From Pseudomonadota bacterium (GTDB lineage: Bacteria > Pseudomonadota > Gammaproteobacteria > Burkholderiales > Burkholderiaceae_B), in assembly GCA_023389535.1 (NCBI GenBank), contig JAEWEH010000084.1, positions 1-11,577 of the forward strand: 11,577 nucleotides of DNA, written 5' to 3'. Positions 7,114-11,577 of the stretch are shown here, piece by piece. How positions within the stretch are numbered: position 1 is the stretch's first letter; each line of letters opens with the position of its first letter. The translations under genes were made by a program, and so were the position numbers. Under the pieces are notes generated by a model, which did not search any database, was not told the DNA's origin, and saw nothing but the letters and a program-made list of their open reading frames with translations.

Positions 7114-7190
7114 GCGGCTGTAGCTCAGTTGGATAGAGTACTTGGCTACGAACCAAGGGGTCGTGGGTTCGAATCCTGCCAGCCGCGCCA
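7114..7190 (+). tRNA. tRNA-Arg (anticodon ACG)
   Basis: A complete 77-base cloverleaf. The acceptor stem is GCGGCTG (7114-7120) with CAGCCGC (7180-7186). The D stem is GCTC/GAGT, and the anticodon stem CTTGG/CCAAG holds the loop CTACGAA, so the anticodon is ACG (7148-7150). The five-base variable loop precedes the T arm with loop TTCGAAT (7168-7174). Discriminator G7187 is followed by an encoded CCA (7188-7190). ACG is normally edited to ICG and reads CGU/CGC/CGA arginine codons. It is flanked by its own promoter and terminator, so it is probably transcribed alone. Confidence 0.97.
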
Positions 7191-7217
7191 GAATTACCCA
7201 GTGTTTTCACTGGTTAG

Positions 7218-7255
7218 AACCGCCTAGGGGCCAACTTCCTAGGCGGTTTTTCTTT
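7218..7255 (+). terminator. Intrinsic terminator of tRNA-Arg
   Basis: AACCGCCTAGG (7218-7228) and CCTAGGCGGTT (7238-7248) form a perfect 11-bp stem with a nine-base loop, followed by TTTCTTT. The right arm contains the stop codon of the minus-strand proline-rich gene. Confidence 0.93.
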
Positions 7256-7472
7256 GTGCGCCGCATCCTTCGCAATTGATTCGAAGTCTTGGTTTGGTGG
7301 TATCCATTTCCGGCGGGATGGGCTGGCCCTGGCCGGGATCGTCCGGATCCGGTGGTGTGGTGCCGGGCAGGTCGGGATTCTCGGGGTTCGGCATGGGCTG
7401 CCCTGGCTTGGGCGGTATGTCGATATCCGGATCGCGCTGATGGTCGGGTCTATGGCTGATGGACTGTTGCAT
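7239..7472 (-). CDS. Small proline-rich protein with a C-terminal CxxC
   Basis: 77 residues, 18 of them proline, in a spaced pattern (DPDIDIPPKPGQPMPNP, then PPDPDDPGQG), followed by a short basic tail with CEGC (Cys67/Cys70). The start is strongly supported: a perfect AGGAGG lies six bases before ATG 7472. The frame is open 23 codons further up (to 7541) but without a ribosome site. It has no membrane segment or signal peptide; it is probably an extended, unstructured acidic protein. The stop codon TAG (7241-7239) lies within the terminator stem of the tRNA gene that reads toward it. Similar small Pro-rich proteins occur in proteobacteria but I know of no function. Confidence 0.6.
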   Translation of the reverse strand: MQQSISHRPDHQRDPDIDIPPKPGQPMPNPENPDLPGTTPPDPDDPGQGQPIPPEMDTTKPRLRINCEGCGAQRKTA

Positions 7473-7494
7473 GAAGTGCCTCCTGCTTGCGTGG

Positions 7495-7543
7495 CCGGCC
7501 AAAAGAAGGCCGGGATGCTCATTGCTTAGCGGTTCGAGCAATG
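7495..7543 (-). other. Two small hairpins in the leader of the proline-rich gene
   Basis: CCGGCC/GGCCGG (7495-7500 with 7508-7513, loop of seven) and CATTGCT/AGCAATG (7520-7526 with 7537-7543, loop of ten) stand side by side 22 bases and more upstream of the ATG at 7472. They might fold in the leader RNA or serve as protein sites; no function can be assigned. Confidence 0.25.
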
Positions 7544-7575
7544 CGCGTGCCTGGCGAGGGGATATGGCCTTGGGG

Positions 7576-7602
7576 TTGACTTTTTCCCACTTTATGTATA
7601 AT
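7576..7602 (+). promoter_or_regulatory. Promoter of the cold-shock gene
   Basis: TTGACT (7576-7581) and a perfect TATAAT (7597-7602) are 15 bases apart, slightly short. The -10 region is AT-rich (TATAATAAT), so the polymerase may settle one or two bases later. Transcription from about 7609 leaves a leader of about 130 nt before the coding region. Confidence 0.65.
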
Positions 7603-7608
7603 AATCGA

Positions 7609-7739
7609 CCCAGATTTTCAAGTTCGTTGATGTTAGTACAAAAATCCAGTACCCCAAACAGTACTTTTTTGCTCCAATCTCTACACCTTGACAGTCTTCT
7701 ACCTGGGCGTGTCGCTCGTTTATTTTAGGGATTGCGGAA
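7609..7739 (+). promoter_or_regulatory. Long 5' leader of the cold-shock mRNA, with a possible hairpin
   Basis: The roughly 130-nt untranslated stretch has no coding frame. The segment 7639-7671 can fold as AGTAC/GTACT closed by CAAAAA/TTTTTG with a three-base bulge. AGTAC occurs three times within about 30 bases (7635, 7648, 7660). Long structured leaders that change fold with temperature are known for E. coli cspA; whether this one does is inference. The ribosome site is AGGGA at 7727-7731, eight bases before the ATG. Confidence 0.4.
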
Positions 7740-7949
7740 ATGCAAACAGAAACTGGTATTGTTAAGTGGTTCAACAACGAAAAAGGCTACGGCTTCATCA
7801 AGCCCGAGTCGGGCGGCAAGGATTTGTTCGCTCACCATTCGGATATTCTCGGCACCGGCTTCAAGTCGCTCGAAGAGAACCAGCGTGTCTCTTTCGTGGC
7901 TGCCGAAGGTCAGAAGGGCCCCCAAGCCAAATCCATACAAGTGATCTAA
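7740..7949 (+). CDS. CspA-family cold-shock protein
   Basis: 69 residues, one cold-shock (OB-fold) domain with nothing added. RNA-binding motif RNP1 is KGYGFIK (15-21) and RNP2 is DLFAHHSDI (28-36, where many relatives have DVFVHFSAI). The N-terminal TGIVKWFN is typical. Such proteins bind single-stranded RNA and DNA and melt RNA structure, some on cold shock and others constitutively. The long leader with an AT-rich promoter suggests post-transcriptional control. The gene is monocistronic, with its own promoter and a strong terminator 41 bases after the stop. The exact paralogue (CspA, CspD or other) cannot be told. Confidence 0.96.
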   Translation: MQTETGIVKWFNNEKGYGFIKPESGGKDLFAHHSDILGTGFKSLEENQRVSFVAAEGQKGPQAKSIQVI

Positions 7950-7989
7950 TCAGGATCTTCTGATCCCATTGGACACAATGTAGTGATGA

Positions 7990-8015
7990 AAGCCCACCGC
8001 AAGGTGGGCTTTTTT
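7990..8015 (+). terminator. Intrinsic terminator of the cold-shock gene
   Basis: AAGCCCACC (7990-7998) and GGTGGGCTT (8003-8011) form a 9-bp stem capped by a GCAA tetraloop. The run of six T begins within the stem and ends at 8015. Confidence 0.95.
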
Positions 8016-8127
8016 GTTGTGTGGCTGCAGCGATTTAAGGGCTGAACATTTTTAAGCGCGTCCGGCTTTCGGCGACAGATAGTGCGGGACTGGCTGTGGC
8101 TGGGAAAAGAAACATGCAGCCGACGGA

Positions 8128-9186
8128 TCAGGGCAGGGCGCCGGCGGAGCCGGCATAAGCTTCCAGGCGGCTCAGCAGTTCTGCTTTGCTGGTTTCCGGC
8201 AGGAACGACGCCAAGATGCTGTTACGCGCAAGCTGGGTCAGTTCTGCGCGGCTCAGATCCATGGCTTGTGCGCTGGCCAGATAATTGTCCGCCACGTAAG
8301 CGCCAAAATAGGCCGGGTCGTCGGAATTGATGGTGACCATCGCGCCCTGCCGCAACAAGCGCGCAAGATTATGCTGGCGCAAGTCATCCACTACTCGCAG
8401 TTTCAAATTCGACATGGGGCATACGGTCAGCGGTATACGCGCTTCGATCAGCCTTTGCATCAGGGCCGGGTCTTCTTCGCTGCGAACGCCATGATCTATC
8501 CGCTCTACGTGCAGCAGATCCAGCGCGTCCCTTACATACGACGGCGGGCCTTCTTCCCCGGCGTGAGCGGTCAGGCGGAATCCAAGCTGCCTGCAGCGTC
8601 GGTATATGGCGGAAAATTTTGCCGGCGGATTGCCGCGCTCCGCCGAATCCAGCCCTATGCCTACCCATAAGTCGGCGTATTGCGCCCGCAAGGGCAGGGC
8701 GGTTTCCAATGTGGCAAAGGCATCTTCTTCGCTAAGATGCCGCAAGAAACTCAGGATCAGCACACTGCTCATGCCGCCGGAGCGCGCTTCCCGCAGCGCC
8801 CGCGCAATGCCGGCGAATATGGTCTCCATCGGGATGCCGCGTTCCGTGTGGGTTTGCGGATCGAACATGATTTCAGCATGCGCGACACCATCTGCCGCTG
8901 CGCGGCGCAGATAGGCCGCGGTCATGTCGTAAAAGTCGTCTTCAGTGCACAGGACGCTTGCGCCGGCGTAGTACAGGTCCAGGAAAGACTGCAGGTCCTG
9001 GAAGCGATATGCGTCTCGCAGGGCCTGGACCGAGGGGTAAGGCAGCGATATGCGGTTGCGCTGCGCCAGCTGGAATATCAATTCCGGTTCCAGCGTGCCC
9101 TCTATGTGCAAATGCAGTTCCGCCTTCGGTAGTTTGCGGATGAATTCCGCGAGCGGCAGGTCGGTCGAGATCAGGCGATTGTTCAT
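8128..9186 (-). CDS. Adenine deaminase (adenosine-deaminase superfamily)
   Basis: 352 residues of the metal-dependent adenosine/adenine deaminase family. Zinc and catalytic residues are present: His25 and His27 in ELHLHIEGT, His208 and Glu211 in TAHAGEEG, His232 in RIDHGVRSEEDP, and Asp289/Asp290 in INSDDPAYFGAYVADNY. DSAERGNPPAKF (180-191) is the form I associate with bacterial and fungal adenine deaminases (Aah1-like; Pseudomonas PA0148) rather than true adenosine deaminases. I therefore favour conversion of adenine to hypoxanthine plus ammonia for purine salvage, in the cytoplasm. Adenosine as substrate remains possible, and many genomes label such genes add. The start ATG 9186 overlaps the hexR stop as ATGA (9186-9183) and lacks a good ribosome site of its own, so translation is probably coupled. 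It is the last gene seen in the pgl-glk-hexR operon. Confidence 0.88.
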   Translation of the reverse strand: MNNRLISTDLPLAEFIRKLPKAELHLHIEGTLEPELIFQLAQRNRISLPYPSVQALRDAYRFQDLQSFLDLYYAGASVLCTEDDFYDMTAAYLRRAAADGVAHAEIMFDPQTHTERGIPMETIFAGIARALREARSGGMSSVLILSFLRHLSEEDAFATLETALPLRAQYADLWVGIGLDSAERGNPPAKFSAIYRRCRQLGFRLTAHAGEEGPPSYVRDALDLLHVERIDHGVRSEEDPALMQRLIEARIPLTVCPMSNLKLRVVDDLRQHNLARLLRQGAMVTINSDDPAYFGAYVADNYLASAQAMDLSRAELTQLARNSILASFLPETSKAELLSRLEAYAGSAGALP

Positions 9187-10028
9187 GCTTGGCGTTTCGT
9201 TTGCAGGCTTTGTTTGGTTTTCTTCAATAGACGGCTGGCGCCCTGGCCTTGTCTGACGGCGACTCCCAGGGCCAGGACATCGATCAGCGCCAGGTGTGCC
9301 AGCCGTGAAATCATGGGGCTGTACAAGTCGGTGTCTTCTTGCGTGTCGGCCCGTAGCAAAACCGTCGCCAGACGCGCCAAAGGCGTGTTCGATGCGGTGA
9401 TGGCGACCACAGGGCAGCCGTTCGCGCGTGCGCGCCGCACCGCATCCAGTAGTTCCGTGGACCGGCCCGAGTGCGAGATGGCGACCAGTACATCGCGCTC
9501 ATCCAGCAATGAAGCCGCCATCAGCTGTACATGGCTGTCTGAATAGGCGACGGTGGAAAAGTCGAAGCGAAAAAACTTATGCTGGGCATCCGCTGCGACG
9601 ATGCCGGAGTTTCCAACGCCGTAGAACTCTATGCGCCGGGCGTGGATCAGCAAGTCGATCGCCGCGTCGATGTAGGCGGCGTCGATGTCATTGCGTACCC
9701 GCAACAAGGCGGACACTGCATTGTCCATGACTTTGGCCGCCAGCATGGCGGTGTCATCCTGCGGCGTCAGCGTGGCGTGCACATAAGGTACCCCCGACAT
9801 CAGCCCCGCGGCCAGCTTGATCTTGAAGTCCGGCCAGCCCCTGTGCCCCATGGTCCGGCAAAAGCGGATGACGGTCGGTTCACTGACCTGCGCCATGCGG
9901 GCGACATCGGCCAGTGCCAGCTTGGAGATGTTGTGGGTCTGTTCCAGTACCAGCGTGGCTACTTTTTTTTCGGCGGCGCTAAAGTCATGCAACTTGCGCT
10001 TGATCTCGGCCTTGATGGTGTCACCCAT
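9183..10028 (-). CDS. hexR: HexR-like RpiR-family transcription regulator
   Basis: 281 residues. The N-terminal helix-turn-helix of the RpiR family spans about 1-77, with LADVARMAQVSEPTVIRFCR (39-58) as its core. An SIS sugar-phosphate-binding domain spans about 120-256, with GVGNSGIVAADAQHKFFRF and ISHSGRSTEL as ligand-loop motifs. Similarity to E. coli HexR runs along the whole chain (PDFK, PYV, EDTDLYSPMISRLA). HexR represses zwf and Entner-Doudoroff genes and lets go when 2-keto-3-deoxy-6-phosphogluconate binds. Its place behind pgl and glk supports the same role. The start overlaps the glk stop by eight bases (ATG 10028, glk TGA 10023-10021). Codons 20-22 hold a run of eight A on the coding strand. 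Its binding site is not identifiable in this window and would be expected upstream of pgl or zwf. Confidence 0.92.
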   Translation of the reverse strand: MGDTIKAEIKRKLHDFSAAEKKVATLVLEQTHNISKLALADVARMAQVSEPTVIRFCRTMGHRGWPDFKIKLAAGLMSGVPYVHATLTPQDDTAMLAAKVMDNAVSALLRVRNDIDAAYIDAAIDLLIHARRIEFYGVGNSGIVAADAQHKFFRFDFSTVAYSDSHVQLMAASLLDERDVLVAISHSGRSTELLDAVRRARANGCPVVAITASNTPLARLATVLLRADTQEDTDLYSPMISRLAHLALIDVLALGVAVRQGQGASRLLKKTKQSLQTKRQA

Positions 10029-11004
10029 GTTTGCATGTGTCCAGATAAGCGGCGGCGCCTACCAGGGCCGGATAGTCGTCGACGATGACATAAACGGGAA
10101 TGGCGGCCAGGTATTCCGCAAACCGCCCCTTGTCTTCGAAACGGCTGCGGAACGGCGATTGCAGGAAATAATCACCCAGTTTGGGAACGATGCCGCCGCC
10201 GATATAAATGCCGCCGCGCGCGCCCAGCGTCAAGGCCAGGTTGCTGGCGGCGGTGCCCAGAATGGCACAGAAGGTTTCCAGTGCGGCGGCGCAGCCGGGG
10301 TCTTCGCCCGCCATGGCCAGGCGGCTGATGTCGGCCGGGGAATAGTCCCGGGGCGTCTGCCCCTTGTGCTCGCAAATATGGCGGTACATGAACACCAGCC
10401 CGGGCCCGGAGACCAGTCTTTCGGTGGAAACGTGGCCATATTCTTTATGCGCCGCTTGCCATAGCATGGCCTCCCTGTTGTCGGCGGGCGCGAAACTGGC
10501 GTGCCCGCCTTCGCTGGCCAATGGTATCCAGCCGCCTCCCGGCATGGGGATCAGGCCCGATACGCCCATTCCCGTCCCGGGACCGATGACGCCCAGCGGC
10601 GTCCCTCGCACCCCGGCCATGGCGCCGCCCACCCGACGCAGTGATTGGTCGTCCAGGTGCGGCAGCGCCAGCGCCAGCGCGGTGAAGTCGTTGATGACAT
10701 GCAAGGCACGCAGGCCCAGCGTCTGCCGTGCCTCCTCTATCGAAAATCCCCAGGGCGAGTTCGTCATCTTGACGTGATCACCCACCACAGGGTTGGCAAT
10801 GCCGACGGCCGCGCTGTCCACCGGCGGATTGCCCAGCTGGTCCAGATATCGCTGTATGGCCTGCTGCAGCGTGGGGAAATCGGCGGTCTTGACCTTGCTG
10901 ATGTGGTCGATGTCGGCGACGGAGCGGCAAAGGGCAAAACGGGCGTGCGTGCCTCCGACATCGGCGACCAGGTGCAGCGGCTGTTCAGGGGTGCCAGTAG
11001 ACAT
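10021..11004 (-). CDS. glk: Glucokinase
   Basis: 327 residues (E. coli Glk 321); phosphorylates glucose to glucose 6-phosphate with ATP in the cytoplasm. Landmarks: the phosphate-binding VADVGGTHARFAL (13-25), NSPWGFS (82-88), catalytic Asp106 in INDFTALALALP, GPGTGMGVSGL (141-151), ASEGGHASFAP (163-173, including substrate Glu165 and His168), SGPGLVFMYR and GGIYIGGGIVPK. It is the proteobacterial glucokinase family rather than the ROK type. The start ATG 11004 has GGAG nine bases upstream and puts the first strand where the family has it; the frame is open to 11133, but that extension lies inside pgl and is Arg/Ser-rich. It overlaps the 3' end of pgl by 20 bases and hexR by 8. Confidence 0.95.
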   Translation of the reverse strand: MSTGTPEQPLHLVADVGGTHARFALCRSVADIDHISKVKTADFPTLQQAIQRYLDQLGNPPVDSAAVGIANPVVGDHVKMTNSPWGFSIEEARQTLGLRALHVINDFTALALALPHLDDQSLRRVGGAMAGVRGTPLGVIGPGTGMGVSGLIPMPGGGWIPLASEGGHASFAPADNREAMLWQAAHKEYGHVSTERLVSGPGLVFMYRHICEHKGQTPRDYSPADISRLAMAGEDPGCAAALETFCAILGTAASNLALTLGARGGIYIGGGIVPKLGDYFLQSPFRSRFEDKGRFAEYLAAIPVYVIVDDYPALVGAAAYLDTCKHG

Positions 11005-11577
11005 CGAAGGGGGCTCCGTGTTGATGGATGATGTAGCTGATGGGCAGCGCCGGTGTGATCGCGCGTGTGGCGCGTTCGAACGTCTGGCGCTTGGCCTGCC
11101 CCGAAATATGCAACATGATACGGCCTGCGCCAAGGATGGCGGCCAGAGTCATGCTGATACGCTCGTGTGGCGCGGCGGGAGGCGATACTGCCATGTAGCG
11201 CGCCGTCTGGGATGGGTCCAGGGCTTGGGGCAATTGCGGGGCATCGGGGAATAGCGAAGCGGTATGGCCGTCGTCCCCCATGCCCAGAATGACGAGTGAC
11301 AACTCACCTTGCTGCTGGTTGGCCTGCGCGACGCTACGCGCGATATCGAAGGGGTGGCTGACCAGCCCGGTGAAATGCGCCTGGGCGGCTAGGCCTGTCA
11401 GCAGATGGCTGCGTACCAGGCGCTCGTTGCTGTCGGGTGATTCGGGTTCGACGAAGCGTTCGTCCACCAGCGAGATGCTGATCTGGTTCCAGGGCAGGCC
11501 GGTCTTGCTCAAGCGGTCGAACAGCGCCGCCGGCGAACGGCCGCCGGATACTGCCAGGCCCGCCCGCCCTCTGGCCC
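10985..11577 (-). CDS. pgl: 6-phosphogluconolactonase, N-terminus beyond the window
   Basis: About 196 residues are visible and the frame continues off the right edge. The first visible part, LAVSGGRSPAALFDRL, is the sugar-phosphate isomerase-like nucleotide/phosphate loop of the DevB/Pgl family. LVDERFV and LGMGDDGHTASLFPDAP follow in the family order. The enzyme opens 6-phosphogluconolactone to 6-phosphogluconate, between Zwf and the Entner-Doudoroff or pentose-phosphate steps. A TTG at 11512-11510 is not the true start, because the conserved motif lies upstream of it. The stop TGA (10987-10985) lies 20 bases inside glk. Only a short N-terminal piece (roughly 30-40 residues) should be missing. 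Confidence 0.95.
   Translation of the reverse strand, partial: ARGRAGLAVSGGRSPAALFDRLSKTGLPWNQISISLVDERFVEPESPDSNERLVRSHLLTGLAAQAHFTGLVSHPFDIARSVAQANQQQGELSLVILGMGDDGHTASLFPDAPQLPQALDPSQTARYMAVSPPAAPHERISMTLAAILGAGRIMLHISGQAKRQTFERATRAITPALPISYIIHQHGAPFDVYWHP

Noticed and set aside
6923..7210. 95-residue minus-strand frame containing GRIRTHDPLVRSQVLYPTEL
   Set aside because: This is the well-known false protein made by translating a tRNA-Arg gene antisense. It covers the tRNA and its relic.
7688..7693. Perfect TTGACA close to the cold-shock gene
   Set aside because: No -10 element lies 16-18 bases downstream; the nearest AT-rich hexamer is 27 bases away.
11005..11133. 43-residue N-terminal extension of glk
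   Set aside because: Lies within pgl, has shadow composition, and the ATG at 11004 matches the family N-terminus.
1..11577. CRISPR array, insertion sequence, prophage or defence system
   Set aside because: No regularly spaced repeats, transposase, integrase, terminal repeats or effector-type genes were seen; the genes are mainly housekeeping or metabolic.

Overview
The window looks like ordinary chromosomal DNA of a GC-rich betaproteobacterium, most likely of the Alcaligenaceae (Bordetella/Achromobacter/Pusillimonas relatives). This rests on codon use, the styles of the PaaY, LldD-like, KatE and HexR proteins, and short GC-rich intergenic gaps. The genus cannot be fixed from sequence alone. 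No phage, transposon, CRISPR array or defence island is visible, and I found no convincing new multi-gene system.

Left part (1-2760): the tail of an unidentified gene (to 116) is followed by a small membrane protein (239-430). That gene converges on a small basic protein on the minus strand (511-696) across a perfect 12-bp hairpin. After a 178-bp gap holding an inverted repeat comes paaY (875-1465), a left-handed beta-helix thioesterase/carbonic-anhydrase-fold protein. It converges on an FMN-dependent alpha-hydroxy-acid dehydrogenase (LldD family, minus, 1525-2685) that starts with TTG.

Middle part (2790-6960): on the minus strand lie a phosphoribosyltransferase fused to a HAD phosphatase domain (2794-3717) and a large-subunit catalase of the KatE/HPII type (3803-6217). 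Divergent from katE is a 3-methyladenine DNA glycosylase (6408-6959) that appears to be translated from a leaderless or nearly leaderless mRNA. Catalase and glycosylase both deal with chemical damage, but they are separately transcribed.

RNA and small-gene part (6960-8020): a decayed partial copy of a tRNA-Arg sits about 120 bp upstream of an intact tRNA-Arg(ACG), which has its own promoter and a strong terminator. A 77-residue proline-rich protein reads toward the tRNA and has its stop codon inside the terminator stem. A CspA-type cold-shock gene follows, with a perfect TATAAT box, a leader of about 130 nt and a GCAA-tetraloop terminator.

Right part (8128-11577): a tightly overlapping minus-strand operon, in transcription order pgl (6-phosphogluconolactonase, cut by the window edge), glk (glucokinase), hexR (RpiR-family regulator of glucose catabolism) and an adenine/adenosine deaminase. 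Overlaps are 20, 8 and 4 bases. The first three genes make 6-phosphogluconate from glucose (with zwf presumably upstream, outside the window) and sense the pathway. The deaminase links purine salvage to the same transcript. All functions are inferred from sequence patterns; no database search was run.
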